A stretch of DNA of 64,000 nucleotides from Candidatus Nitrososphaera gargensis Ga9.2 (lineage in GTDB: Archaea > Thermoproteota > Nitrososphaeria > Nitrososphaerales > Nitrososphaeraceae). Location of the stretch: NCBI RefSeq assembly GCF_000303155.1, contig NC_018719.1, positions 2,418,001 through 2,482,000 on the forward strand, given 5' to 3'. Within the stretch, counting starts at the first letter, position 1; each line of letters opens with the position of its first letter. The notes beneath the pieces are model-generated. The model worked only from the letters and a program-made list of their open reading frames with translations. It ran no database searches and was not told where the DNA came from. Shown here in pieces: positions 9,263 to 17,791 of the stretch. A program made the position numbers and the translations under genes.

Positions 9263-9343
9263 ATGATATGGACAATCATATGGATAGTCCTTGGGATTAT
9301 TGTCCTCCTGATACTGCTCAGGGTGCTGTTTGGGCTAATCTAG
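9263..9343 (+). CDS. 26-residue single-span membrane microprotein
   Basis: ATG 9263 opens a frame of only 26 residues, nearly all hydrophobic (begins MIWTIIWIVLGIIVLLIL, one Arg near the C-terminus). The composition is that of one transmembrane helix. It resembles in style the tiny bacterial stress-membrane proteins, but I can claim no homology. It precedes dps by about 50 bp on the same strand. Confidence 0.4.
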   Translation: MIWTIIWIVLGIIVLLILLRVLFGLI

Positions 9344-9395
9344 GGAAAGAATGTTGTTATGAATCGCATAAATAATTTCGTGCGCTAGTGTCAGT

Positions 9396-9929
9396 ATGGC
9401 GTCAAAAAGTAGCACTGAAACAGCGATAATGGAAAAGGATGTCAAGGTGGACATCGGGGTAAAGGATGACGCCCGCAAAAAGCTGGTTGAAACGCTTAAC
9501 ATGCGGCTGTCTGATGAGTACGTGCTGTATACAAAGACCAGGAACTATCATTGGAACGTGATAGGCCCACGCTTTTCGCAGCTGCACAAGTTCTTTGAAG
9601 AGCAGTATGAGATTCTAGACGAGATGGTAGACGAGATAGCAGAAAGGACAAGGCAGCTTGGCGGCAAGTCCCTTGGAACCTTGGAGGAGTTTGCCCGGCA
9701 TTCAAGCATAAGCGAGCAGCCTGGTCAGTACCCCGATCCGCAGACAATGATATCGAACCTGCTCAAAGATCACGAAACGATAATCAAGACCCTGAGGAAG
9801 AACGCGGACGAGGCCGACGAGCAATACGACGACATGGCTACCAACGACTTTTTCCTCGAAGCCGTGCAAAAGCATGAAAAGATGGCGTGGATGCTGAGGG
9901 CGCACCTTGAAGGCAAGGACGTCCTCTGA
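9396..9929 (+). CDS. dps: Dps-type ferritin
   Basis: This 177-residue protein should form the Dps dodecamer that oxidises and stores iron and protects DNA from peroxide. The inter-subunit ferroxidase ligands are visible: TKTRNYHWNVIGPRF (His) and FEEQYEILDEMVDEIAERTRQLGG (Glu/Asp), followed by the terminal helix EAVQKHEKMAWMLRAHLEG. The N-terminal 25 residues are a charged tail. ATG 9396 follows a TATA-like AATAATTTC. Confidence 0.92.
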   Translation: MASKSSTETAIMEKDVKVDIGVKDDARKKLVETLNMRLSDEYVLYTKTRNYHWNVIGPRFSQLHKFFEEQYEILDEMVDEIAERTRQLGGKSLGTLEEFARHSSISEQPGQYPDPQTMISNLLKDHETIIKTLRKNADEADEQYDDMATNDFFLEAVQKHEKMAWMLRAHLEGKDVL

Positions 9930-9955
9930 CCCTTCTTTCCTTTTTCTTTTCTTTG

Positions 9956-11155
9956 TCACGCTGCTTCGGTTGTCGAGTCTGCCGCCGGCCGGCGCTGCGC
10001 TCCCAGCTCCTTCCTGTACTCCTCCCTTTCGCTTGCAACGTTCATGATGTCGGTCTTGCTCACGAGCCCAAGCAGTCTGCCGCCGGCATCGCATACAAAC
10101 ACCTTGCCGACGCGCGTACGGGTCATCTGCTGCAGGGCTTCGTCTGCCCTCCTGTCTGGCGCCATGACGGCAAGGTCGCCGGCCGGGATCATGATGTCGC
10201 CGGCCCTGATGTGCTGCCTCCTTTCGTCTGCGACCCCGGTCACGCTCTTTAGCATGACCATTCCCAAGAGCCGGCCAGATGCGTCCACCACTGGAAACGC
10301 GCTTTTCATGTATGCTCCAAAGTAGTCCCTCAGCAGCTGGTCCACGGCAATGTCTTCCCTTACGGTTATCACGCGTGTGTTCATGATGTCCCTCAGCCTC
10401 ACGCCTGACAGCGCCGACGACAGCTCGTGCTGCACCAGATATGACTGCGCACCGCTGTTCAGGAACCAGCCTATCAGCAAGAGCCAGATGCCGCTGATAA
10501 ACGAGCCGGCCAGCATGATAAAGAACCCGAGTCCCATGAACCCGTACGATATGGCGACGCCCACCCTTGCTGCAATCCTTGTCGCGTCATCGTAGCTCCT
10601 CTTTTGCCTGATGAGGGCAGCGCGGAGCACTCTGCCGCCATCGAGCGGAAAGGCAGGGATCAGGTTGAACCCGCCGACAAGGGCATTGACTATGGCACCG
10701 TAGAGCAGGACGCCTTCTGCCATCTGCTTTGGAAGCGCGAGCGGGCTGGCGTCCGTAATGAATGACGATATCGGCCACCAGATTGTGGCAAGCACGCTGG
10801 CTACTGCAAAGCTGGTCACCGGCCCCGCTATTGCAATATTGAATTCCTTCCTAAAATCCCGGGTCTCTTCGGTTATTTCTGAAACGCCACCAAAGATAAA
10901 GAGAGTAATCTGCCTGACCTTGATCCCATAGCGCATGGCGACTATCGAGTGCATCAGCTCGTGGAGAAAGACAGAGAAAAACAGCACCACCGCGCCTGCA
11001 GCCCCCATCAGCCAGTATTGCGCAGCCGTCAGTCCGGGCACATACACCTGCATCAGGCCGCCGGCTAGCGTCCAGGCAATCAGCAAGAATGCTATAACCA
11101 TAGTAAAGTGCAGTCTTACCGGTATTCCTCTAACGCGTGCCACCTGAAACGACAA
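9956..11155 (-). CDS. Site-2-protease family metalloprotease with CBS pair
   Basis: An intramembrane zinc protease of the M50 family. The zinc motif HELMH lies in a membrane helix (VFLHELMHSIVAMRYG), and the second-half motif NLIPAFPLDGGRVLRA supplies the Asp ligand. About six membrane segments occupy residues 1-225, followed by two cytosolic CBS domains (MNTRVITVREDIAVDQ and IMIPAGDLAVMAPD). Such enzymes cleave membrane-anchored regulators; the CBS pair may sense nucleotides. Target unknown. Confidence 0.9.
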   Translation of the reverse strand: MSFQVARVRGIPVRLHFTMVIAFLLIAWTLAGGLMQVYVPGLTAAQYWLMGAAGAVVLFFSVFLHELMHSIVAMRYGIKVRQITLFIFGGVSEITEETRDFRKEFNIAIAGPVTSFAVASVLATIWWPISSFITDASPLALPKQMAEGVLLYGAIVNALVGGFNLIPAFPLDGGRVLRAALIRQKRSYDDATRIAARVGVAISYGFMGLGFFIMLAGSFISGIWLLLIGWFLNSGAQSYLVQHELSSALSGVRLRDIMNTRVITVREDIAVDQLLRDYFGAYMKSAFPVVDASGRLLGMVMLKSVTGVADERRQHIRAGDIMIPAGDLAVMAPDRRADEALQQMTRTRVGKVFVCDAGGRLLGLVSKTDIMNVASEREEYRKELGAQRRPAADSTTEAA

Positions 11156-11227
11156 ATCGCCGATCAGAGTTGCATTCTATGCCTTATAGTATGATCCTTT
11201 TTTAACGATCTGGTGCATTTTTATCTA

Positions 11228-11419
11228 ATGAGGCGCACCGGCAAGAGGAAGGCAAAGAATGGAGTCCACAAGGTAGAGCAAGATAGAACTTAGGGCACGG
11301 TCTATTCCGGGCCAGACTTTGGGGCAGAGCAGGTTGACGAGAACCTTTACAAGATTAGGAAAAATATGGAAGAAGAATCGCGCAGGGAACAAAAGAGACA
11401 GTTCACAGAAACGGCCTAG
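11228..11419 (+). pseudogene. Small gene interrupted by in-frame TAG
   Basis: ATG 11228 opens a basic peptide (MRRTGKRKAKNGVHK...) that meets TAG at 11291-11293. The same frame then continues for 41 protein-like codons (YSGPDFGAEQVDENLYKI...) to a second TAG at 11417. Upstream is a TATA-like CTTTTTTAACG. The continuous composition suggests one small gene with a nonsense change. Two separate short genes, or no gene at all, cannot be excluded. Confidence 0.35.
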
Positions 11420-11492
11420 GAGCGGGTCGCATCTGCCACCCTTTCGCTTCTTTGTGGGCGCACTTTTTTCGCGCTTGTGCTCTTGTGAAGAG

Positions 11493-11579
11493 CTAGCCCT
11501 TGCGGCGATGCTGCGTCACTTTTGCAGATTTGGTCTTCCTCTGACCCTGTATCGATCTGGACTTTTTCCCTCTAGCCAT
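11493..11579 (-). CDS. Very small basic peptide (doubtful)
   Basis: ATG 11579 opens a 28-residue frame (MARGKKSRSIQGQRKTKSAK...) rich in Lys, Arg and Ser. No motif. The composition could be a nucleic-acid-binding tail or chance. Kept because it lies in a stretch otherwise empty on this strand. Confidence 0.22.
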   Translation of the reverse strand: MARGKKSRSIQGQRKTKSAKVTQHRRKG

Positions 11580-11615
11580 GGCAGCAATTGGGCTTTCTGC
11601 CTAATAATAGAACTA

Positions 11616-11819
11616 TTATGGGTATTCATATGGCTGCCGGCGGGTTTCGCTCAGTTCGGTCTGTTCTTTGGCTATCTCGATATCTTTGCTCGTGGTTTCG
11701 TCGTGAGCCTTGCCGGCCAGCTCCTTTTCCAGATGCTGCCGGCGGTCCTGCTCTGTCGTAAAGACTGCGCCGCACACATAGCATATAAAGTCTGATGCGA
11801 CAGTTTCTGGTTCGCTCAT
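11616..11819 (-). CDS. One-finger zinc microprotein
   Basis: From ATG 11819 a 67-residue product starts MSEPETVASDFICYVCGAVF, giving a C-x2-C knuckle followed by H (RRQHLEKEL) and a second H in AGKAH. The tail is acidic and helical. A longer in-frame reading from 11981 lacks coding character and is not used. Confidence 0.6.
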   Translation of the reverse strand: MSEPETVASDFICYVCGAVFTTEQDRRQHLEKELAGKAHDETTSKDIEIAKEQTELSETRRQPYEYP

Positions 11820-11850
11820 GGATACCAGTGCGCGCCAAAGGCTATACGGG

Positions 11851-11970
11851 TTATAGCTCTTGCTGTTGCTGCTGCGTCCTGTCTTTGTCATGCGTATCAA
11901 CAACATGCTCGGACAGCTGGTCGGCCGAGCTGAGCACCACGCCGCACACCTTGCACTCGTGCTCCTGCAA
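11851..11970 (-). CDS. C2H2 zinc-finger microprotein, TTG start
   Basis: The frame MQEHECKVCGVVLSSADQLS... contains one canonical finger (CKVC...HVVDTH) and a Gln-rich tail. TTG 11970 is the best start in frame, as no ATG or GTG precedes the finger. Coding-like sequence may extend further upstream, so the N-terminus is uncertain. It lies directly upstream of the one-finger gene at 11616-11819 on the same strand. Confidence 0.5.
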   Translation of the reverse strand: MQEHECKVCGVVLSSADQLSEHVVDTHDKDRTQQQQQEL

Positions 11971-12023
11971 GATGCATTCATATGCGGATTTACCGTGCTC
12001 TATCGTATTTACCGATTTTATTA

Positions 12024-12957
12024 TTACCTCCAGTCGTCGATCAGGTAAGAAATATCTGGCAGGTTGTAGCCCAGCTCGTTTGGCCTCTGCATCGCAACGC
12101 CCTGCATGTCGGTGCGAAAGCCCCGCTCGATCATCTTTTTGTAGGCATGTGCCGGCCAGTGTTGACGCCAGCTACAAGGCGCGAGGCGTTCTGCGATCTG
12201 GCGTAGCGCTCGCACGCATCCAAGAGGCTGCCAAAGACCTTGGCAGTGTCTGGCGAGGGCCTGATAGCACCGAACTTTACGTAGCAGTTTTCCGCTTTCC
12301 GCCTCTGTCCCTGGCCTGCAGTGGCATATCGCTATTGCTGCCACCAGCCCACTGGCATCCTTGAGCAGGATCGTGTCACCGAGTCTTTTGCCTCTCGACA
12401 GAAGTGATCTCTTTTCTCAGGTTCAACTCCCTCCATTATTGAGCCGGTCAACTTTGCACATTCCTGCAGCATATCATTTTGCCCTTCAGGATTCAGCTTT
12501 GAATAATTGATTTCCTGAAAAAGACCTGCATCTTCCTCCACTTTTCCGACCTGCTTGGACATGACCGCGGTCAGACACCTGGGTCACAGCCCGTACTTTT
12601 GGTAGAGGCGGACGTGCTTGGTGCTCTGCGCAAACGTAAAGATCCCGATGCGCCTTGTTCCCCCATCTTTCAAAGATCTTCATCGTGTGGTCGAGCAGCC
12701 CTCTCGCGACACTCTTATCCCAGTATTCAGGGTGGATGGTCAGCGGCCCAAAAACTCCCATGCTCCCCAGTCCAGCGCAAAATTGGATCCTACGATCCTG
12801 CAGTCAACTTCAGCTGTCAGCGCTGCCGGCGGGTCGACCCTGTACCTCGTGTCGACGTAGCTGGCATCTCCCATGAATTTCACAGGGTCAGGCAAGCCGA
12901 GGAAGGTCCCAAACGCCAGCCTCATGATCCTGCATGCTTCGTCCAGATCGTCTCCTA
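12024..12957 (-). pseudogene. Decayed GNAT acetyltransferase
   Basis: Protein-like segments follow in order but in changing frames: MRLAFGTFLGLPDPVKFMGD, then VFGPLTIHPEYWDKSVARGL (the acetyl-CoA-binding region), VRLYQKYGL followed by TGA where Trp is expected, VGKVEEDAGLFQEINYSKL, AAIAICHCRPGTEAESG, FGAIRPSPDTAKVFGSLLDA, and finally MIERGFRTDMQGVAMQ to the stop at 12024. At least five frame changes and one nonsense codon are needed to read it through. The intact ancestor would be a protein of about 300 residues with a GNAT domain followed by a second similar half. Confidence 0.75.
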
Positions 12958-12990
12958 GCTAGGCCTTACCAGAACTTTCATTTACGATCA

Positions 12991-13764
12991 TCAGCTGACC
13001 TCTAGCTTTTGCCCAAGAAGCATGTTTGTAAACGCGAACTGGTTCTTCATCAGCGCATCTTCATATTTTGGAAACATCGAGCTGTCAAAGCAAGAGCCGT
13101 GCATCGGATAGACCATCTCTGGCTTGAGCCTTGCCAGCCTCTGCACCGTCTGCCTTACTGGCTGCTCGCTTGCAAAGATGCCGACTGCCTGGTACAATTT
13201 GACCATGCTCTCCGACAGGTCGTCAGAGCTCACTGGCTTGTTATCGCCCGGCTGGATGAACAGGTCAGACGTAAAGAGCGATTTTGTGGTCTCTTCAAAG
13301 ATCATCATGCTGTCCCAGTGGTGCACGTGCGGTGTCATTATGAACTTGAATTTCCGCCTGCCGGTGCTCAAAGTTTCGTTGTCCCAGAACGAAATGTGGT
13401 CAGCAGGCATGTTGTACCAGCCTGTCAGGTTCAGCTTTGAGCTCAGGTCGCTGCACACAAGTTTTGCCTTTGGAGCCTTCAGGAATTCCATGCCGCCCCA
13501 CTCGTCGCTCTCAAAGTGCAGGAACGCGACATAGCTCAGCTTTTCAAGAGGTATAACCTCCTTGACCTTCTCCTCTATCTGTTTGTACATTCCAATGGGG
13601 CCGGTGTGGATGAGCGTCGGCTGCTCGTCGTTGACAAGGAACTGGCTGAAGCTTATGCCATACTCGTTCACAAAGCCGGATATCCGGTATATCCCGTCCT
13701 TGATCTCGTGAATCTCTGTCTTGGCGGTTTTCGGAAAGTAAAAAGTCCTGCTGACTTCAGGCAT
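12991..13764 (-). CDS. Metallo-beta-lactamase-fold di-iron protein (FprA/ODP-like)
   Basis: The product resembles the oxygen-binding di-iron domain of flavodiiron proteins but lacks the C-terminal flavodoxin domain. The ligand motif HFESDEWGG matches the HxExD pattern; further ligands are in PHVHHWDSMM, TSDLF and YPMHGSCF. Such proteins reduce O2 or NO, or have derived sensor roles. I start it at ATG 13764 (MPEVSRTFYFPK); the longer frame to 13956 has poor coding character. Confidence 0.82.
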   Translation of the reverse strand: MPEVSRTFYFPKTAKTEIHEIKDGIYRISGFVNEYGISFSQFLVNDEQPTLIHTGPIGMYKQIEEKVKEVIPLEKLSYVAFLHFESDEWGGMEFLKAPKAKLVCSDLSSKLNLTGWYNMPADHISFWDNETLSTGRRKFKFIMTPHVHHWDSMMIFEETTKSLFTSDLFIQPGDNKPVSSDDLSESMVKLYQAVGIFASEQPVRQTVQRLARLKPEMVYPMHGSCFDSSMFPKYEDALMKNQFAFTNMLLGQKLEVS

Positions 13765-13846
13765 GCTATATACACGGCTATAGCGCACCCAGTAGTATTT
13801 CTGCGCTACGGCGAAAGCGTAAATAAAACTGCATGCATTACATTGC

Positions 13847-14490
13847 ATGGCGGCGACTATTATTCCAGACTGGAAGGTTTCTGGCGACTGGTTTAATGTT
13901 TGCAGCTGCGACGTCCCGTGCCCATGCATATTTGCGCAGACCCCGACCAACGGCAAATGCGAAGGCGTGCTTGCATATCACATCAATAACGGTAACTATG
14001 GTGAAACGCCTCTTAATGGGTTGAACGTGCTAATGGTAGGCGGCTTTAAGGGCAACATTTGGGCTGACGAAGCGAAGGATGCCGCAGCAGCCTTCTTTTT
14101 TGACGAGCGAGGTAACGAAAAGCAGCGGGAGGCTCTGCAGATGATATTCCTGGGAAAGGCAGGGGCTTCATGGCAGAATTTGCAAGGCTCGTCGGAGATA
14201 TTCGGGGAATCGAGTTTGTCCCTGTCAAGTTTGAGATAGCAAAGGACCTTGCTTATTGGAGTGCGGAAATCCCAGGAAGGGTTGCCGCAAGAGCCGAAGC
14301 GCTGACCGGGCCTATGACGCCTCCGGGCAAGCGGGTCCAGCTGCACAACGCCCTGGGTAGCGAGGTTGGGCAGGGCACCGTCGCGACGTGGGGCAGGGTA
14401 TCAAGCAACGATGTGAACACAATGGGTTTCAAGTGGGATTGGGAGGGCAAGTCAAGCAAGCACATCCCGTTTAATTGGGCCGGGCCGTGA
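13847..14490 (+). pseudogene. DUF1326 protein gene with single-base frameshift
   Basis: The first frame (ATG 13847, DWFNVCSCDVPCPCIFAQTP, the typical cysteine motif of DUF1326) runs to about 14165, and the remainder (MAEFARLVGDIRGIEFVPVK ... NDVNTMGFKWDW) lies in another frame to 14490. One added G in the run GGGG at 14162-14165 restores a single frame of about 215 codons, the normal family size. It is either a recent frameshift or a homopolymer sequencing error. Function of the family is unknown. Confidence 0.75.
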
Positions 14491-14582
14491 GGAGAATTTA
14501 CAAAGTTAGTTATTATTTCTGAATCATACAGAACAAACCTGCGCCAGATTGATAAGCAAGAACCATAGTTGTTGAACGTTTA

Positions 14583-14741
14583 ATGGCAAATTATTATTGC
14601 GTGATGTGTTCATCAGAATTTGATCCGTCAGACGCTACGTTTGAGCAGCTGCTGGTAAATGATACCTTCTTTTGCAGAAGGTGCTGGACAGATATCATGA
14701 CTAGCGAATACGACAGCGACTATGTCCTACAGCTCAGCTGA
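14583..14741 (+). CDS. Small zinc-binding protein
   Basis: ATG 14583 opens a 52-residue frame with YCVMCSSEF and FFCRRCWTDI, two C-x2-C knuckles. It ends just before the convergent gene at 14746. Function unknown. Confidence 0.6.
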   Translation: MANYYCVMCSSEFDPSDATFEQLLVNDTFFCRRCWTDIMTSEYDSDYVLQLS

Positions 14742-14745
14742 AATG

Positions 14746-15051
14746 TTATTGCCAGATGCTTGGCTTGTCCTTTATTTTGTTCCATCCTTCGTCCTCTGAG
14801 CCGACGGGATCGACTGTGATTTCGTCGAAATATCGGTCAAGCATGCTTGCCCTTTCCATCGCCAATGGTGGCGAGCAATAGTCCTCTTCGACCCAGTATG
14901 CATAGCTGCCGTCGGCCCTTGCGTTGTCCAGCCCGTGGTGCAGCTCCTCTCCAAAGGGCTTCAGCCTCGATATACTGCCAGAGTCGAGCTCCTGCCGCAG
15001 GCTTTTCATCAGGTCTTTTCGTGGTTTTGCCCTGACTAAATATAGTGCCAT
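14746..15051 (-). CDS. Conserved thaumarchaeal hypothetical protein
   Basis: From ATG 15051 the product begins MALYLVRAKPRKDLMKSLRQ and contains the block EDYCSPPLAMERASMLDRYF. I recall this layout from other Nitrososphaera proteins of about 100 residues; no function is known. ATG 15072 is in frame upstream but overlaps a TATA-like TATATTTAG element, which favours 15051. Confidence 0.7.
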   Translation of the reverse strand: MALYLVRAKPRKDLMKSLRQELDSGSISRLKPFGEELHHGLDNARADGSYAYWVEEDYCSPPLAMERASMLDRYFDEITVDPVGSEDEGWNKIKDKPSIWQ

Positions 15052-15186
15052 CACAAAATATGATAGCAGCATGAGTTAAAGCAATTCGCTTCGCTAGTCA
15101 GCGTAATTGAGTAATAAACAACCATGCAAACTATCAACAATGATGCACAAGAATGTTCAAACGCTCGTCATGCAAAATAAAGTCAA

Positions 15187-15390
15187 ATGACTAGGACTTG
15201 CTGCAGATCTTGTGGTGCGTATCTAATACCAACTTCGCACTGTACAGTATGCAAAGAGTACATTACATGGATTTGCAACAAGTGTGAAAGTATTGAGGAT
15301 GTTACTCATAGCCACAATTATTGCAGAGTATCAATCGAAAATGCAGAAATGGTTAAACAAATAGAAGAAAAAATGCCAGATCTATCTTGA
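15187..15390 (+). CDS. Cysteine-rich zinc-ribbon protein
   Basis: The 67-residue product has three C-x2-C type pairs (CCRSCG, CTVCKE, CNKCES) plus a His/Cys segment (HSHNYC), consistent with two zinc sites such as a B-box- or ribbon-like fold. The C-terminus is helical. Function unknown. Confidence 0.6.
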   Translation: MTRTCCRSCGAYLIPTSHCTVCKEYITWICNKCESIEDVTHSHNYCRVSIENAEMVKQIEEKMPDLS

Positions 15391-15419
15391 TTTCCTGTGG
15401 GCTGCTTCTTTACGTGGAT

Positions 15420-15530
15420 CCTATTCTGCATATGGAAAAGGATCTGGTCTAGGCTCTCCCCGAGCTGGCCGGAGGCCGCATCGTTCAGCGCCTAGTCGCG
15501 CTTCCAAGGGTTCTTCCTCTCTGCACTCAT
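15420..15530 (-). pseudogene. Possible small gene with in-frame TAG
   Basis: ATG 15530 gives MSAERKNPWKRD, then TAG at 15492-15494, then more protein-like codons in the same frame (ALNDAASGQLGESLDQIL...) that run on into the 3' end of the opposite gene. It resembles the interrupted small gene at 11228. The evidence is only composition and position. Confidence 0.25.
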
Positions 15531-15574
15531 ATACCATAGCTAGGGCACCATGGCTAATGCTGCTTTTCAACTGG

Positions 15575-15733
15575 TTATTCGTGTTCCCTCTGCTTTTGTA
15601 TTTCCTCGCTCTGCCTCAGCTGGGTGCCTATAGCCGCGCCGTGGACGTTGGCATTGTGCCTTACCAGATCTTCATGCAGGTAGAATGACGCGCCGCACGC
15701 TTCACACGTGAACTTGCCTTTAGCTTCAGACAT
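15575..15733 (-). CDS. C2H2 zinc-finger microprotein
   Basis: ATG 15733 opens 52 residues with one clear finger: FTCEACGASFYLHEDLVRHN followed by ANVH (C-x2-C-x12-H-x4-H). The rest is a Gln/Glu-rich tail. Likely nucleic-acid binding; partner unknown. Confidence 0.65.
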   Translation of the reverse strand: MSEAKGKFTCEACGASFYLHEDLVRHNANVHGAAIGTQLRQSEEIQKQREHE

Positions 15734-15739
15734 ATATGC

Positions 15740-16163
15740 CCTCTATACAGCGCACAATAGGATTTATCGGGTGCACACCCATCTTACCTACCAATAGTAT
15801 CTTCGTAAATCTACCAATTCTTGATTTAGCTGACTCTTCTGTAATTCTCTTCTCCTTTAGCATGCAAAAAAGGGCAGGCAGCAGCGGCGCCATCTAGCAG
15901 ATAGATACTACTATAAAAGAACTAATTGCTTTCTGGATTAGAAGCGCGCATGTACACGTATGTTTTGCAGACTGCACCATTTTTCCACCGAAAACGTACA
16001 TGTATGCATCTACGGAAATTGTAGCATTTTTTGTGCGTAAAAATGCTAATGCTGCATCATTTTTTCTCTACACACGTACATACATGTGCTCCGCTGGAAA
16101 CGCAGGCATCATATATGCAAATAAAAACTCTATAAACAACAGAGATGATACCAAAATAATAGT
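15740..16163. other. Intergenic stretch with repeated GTACATGTA-like palindromes
   Basis: No gene seen. Three related near-palindromes occur: CATGTACACGTATG (about 15953), ACGTACATGTATGCAT (about 15994) and ACGTACATACATGTGC (about 16075). Three GCA-CATTTTTT-like blocks lie near 15975, 16024 and 16056. They precede the gene at 16164 and may be operators or relics of a duplicated element. Confidence 0.35.
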
Positions 16164-16526
16164 ATGGATTTTGAGAAGCTTTGCATGCAGGTGTTTGCGC
16201 TTAACGACGGCATCAGGTACGCTGGTGTGATCGACAGCACGGGCTCCCCCATAGCAGGAGGCATGCGAAACGGCATCGACTCGATAGTGAGCGAGACAGA
16301 TGAGGAGCTCTTCCTCACCCAGACTGCGCTGCGCAAGTCGATGAGGGAACGCTTCGACGACGCTATGGGCAGAGCAAGGTTCGCCTATGTCGAGCGCGAA
16401 AAGATATCGATATTGACCTTCTACATGGAGGACAAGATTCTGCTCGTGACGCTCGAGCCAAACATCGAGTCCCACACAGCCATGGACATTGCAGACGACA
16501 CGATGAAGCTTCTGGGCAAAGGATAA
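16164..16526 (+). CDS. DUF6659-type protein (roadblock-like)
   Basis: The 120-residue protein has the pattern of a family expanded in Nitrososphaera: NDGIRYAGVIDSTGSPIAGG at the N-terminus, a charged middle helix, and a C-terminal strand pair ISILTFYMEDKILLVTLEP. The fold resembles roadblock/LC7 or a profilin-like sensor. Paralogues are at 981 (broken) and 54080. Function unknown; a signalling role is inference. Confidence 0.7.
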   Translation: MDFEKLCMQVFALNDGIRYAGVIDSTGSPIAGGMRNGIDSIVSETDEELFLTQTALRKSMRERFDDAMGRARFAYVEREKISILTFYMEDKILLVTLEPNIESHTAMDIADDTMKLLGKG

Positions 16527-16533
16527 AGCACTT

Positions 16534-16698
16534 CTACCATCGGAGGGAGTTTGCCTCGCCTCTTAGCAGGTATTCTCTTGCGCACTCTTCAGAGCAGAAC
16601 AGTGGTAGCCTGCTAGGAACTCCTCGGCGGGTCAGCCTTACCAGCATCTTTATCAGGCCGCCGCAGTTGGCGCAGTACCCCGGTACAGGGATCGACAC
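16534..16698 (-). CDS. Zinc-finger microprotein, GTG start
   Basis: GTG 16698 opens 54 residues with YCANCGGLIK and LFCSEECAREYLL, a C-x2-C ... C-x3-C arrangement like a treble-clef or MYM-type knuckle. It is convergent with the gene at 16164 (8-bp gap). Function unknown. Confidence 0.6.
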   Translation of the reverse strand: MSIPVPGYCANCGGLIKMLVRLTRRGVPSRLPLFCSEECAREYLLRGEANSLRW

Positions 16699-16898
16699 AC
16701 CCTTTTTATCATGTTACCTGTTATTAATATTAGAAGTTATGTAGCTCCACTGACCGTCAGCAAAAGAGTTGCGATCGCCATGATAAAACTGGGTATCTGG
16801 CGCTCACTTTTCCCAAATTGTGGAGACAGATATAACATGTCTGTCATTTGAATTTACATGCCTAAGCTTAAGCCACATAAGTACGATGTCTGGTGCTG

Positions 16899-17111
16899 AT
16901 GCATCAGCTAAAGGTCTTAAGATGCGACATGTGCCAGGCTCCTTTCCTGTTTGAAAACAATCTGGAGGATCACAAGAAAGTCCATATGCCAAGAGAGCCA
17001 GAGCCCGCGCCTGCAATAATATCATCATCAAGTAGTAATTCGATCAGCGCAGGCAAGAAGCAGCGCAAAAGCACAAAAGAAGCCAGACGGAAGCAACAAA
17101 AGAGAACCTGA
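16899..17111 (+). CDS. C2H2 zinc-finger microprotein with basic tail
   Basis: The finger LRCDMCQAPFLFENNLEDHK plus KVH fits C-x2-C-x12-H-x3-H. It is followed by a Ser-run linker and a very basic C-terminus (KKQRKSTKEARRKQQKR), a combination that suggests nucleic-acid binding. ATG 16899 is preferred over GTG 16893. Confidence 0.62.
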   Translation: MHQLKVLRCDMCQAPFLFENNLEDHKKVHMPREPEPAPAIISSSSSNSISAGKKQRKSTKEARRKQQKRT

Positions 17112-17204
17112 TCTTTTCTAGCCCTAGTTTGTAGTTGAAACTGCTGGTGTTACGCCAGCCTTCTTATTTTTCAAAGAAGCACTCTCTGTTTTTGCATCAA
17201 TAGC

Positions 17205-17387
17205 CTATTTCCTGAAGGCATTGTACACGTCTGACAGGACATCATCAGACTTTGGGGGATTGCCCTTTGCCTGCTCCTGAGAAAAAGCGATGTGCGATTC
17301 CAGAACCTTGCACTCGCTACAGTAAAACAGCGAAGAGGTAACGTACTGGTGCGCATCATTTGGGTGTCCGCATGAATTGCATGCCAT
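17205..17387 (-). CDS. Small zinc-ribbon protein
   Basis: A 60-residue product with MACNSCGHPNDAHQY and FYCSECKVLESH: two C-x2-C pairs 20 residues apart, as in a zinc ribbon. Function unknown. Confidence 0.6.
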   Translation of the reverse strand: MACNSCGHPNDAHQYVTSSLFYCSECKVLESHIAFSQEQAKGNPPKSDDVLSDVYNAFRK

Positions 17388-17593
17388 GGTTGCTAGGAAG
17401 GCTAGTTATCGCCTATATGTAATAAAACTAGAGTCGTCATAAAATCCTCCATACACTGAGCAGAAAATCTTAAGATATTGGGAAATGCGCATACCAATCT
17501 CAAGATCTCGTACAAGAGTATTAGAGATAGATAGTAGTATACAAGCATCAATGGCATCGAGGTTATATAGGATGCTCACGCTATACACTCTCA

Positions 17594-17737
17594 ATGGGAT
17601 TTCTAGACAGGTTTAAGAAAAAGAAAGAGGAGCAGCCTGAGGCCAAGGACAAAAAGGAATCGAGCCAGTCTCCGTCGTCGTCAACAGGCAAGAGGGTCAA
17701 GAGGTACACGTCGGAAGGCAAGCCGATCTACGAGTAA
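17594..17737 (+). CDS. Small charged protein
   Basis: ATG 17594 opens 47 residues starting MGFLDRFKKKKEEQPEAKDK and ending in KRYTSEGKPIYE. The amphipathic N-terminus may associate with a membrane or partner; the middle is disordered. A similar size and ending is common in Nitrososphaera small proteins, from memory. Confidence 0.5.
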   Translation: MGFLDRFKKKKEEQPEAKDKKESSQSPSSSTGKRVKRYTSEGKPIYE

Positions 17738-17760
17738 TAATCCATTCAGACGATCCACAA

Positions 17761-17770
17761 ATTTTTAAAA
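17761..17770 (+). promoter_or_regulatory. TATA box of the 17792 gene
   Basis: ATTTTTAAAA lies about 25-30 bp upstream of GTG 17792, the spacing expected for a leaderless archaeal transcript, and this supports the GTG start. Confidence 0.5.
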
Positions 17771-17791
17771 CCAGTACCGCCACTATAAGAT

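Noticed and set aside
13764-13956. N-terminal extension of the MBL-fold protein to 13956
   Set aside because: It overlaps the divergent DUF1326 gene start and lacks family similarity; homologues begin near MPEVSRTF.
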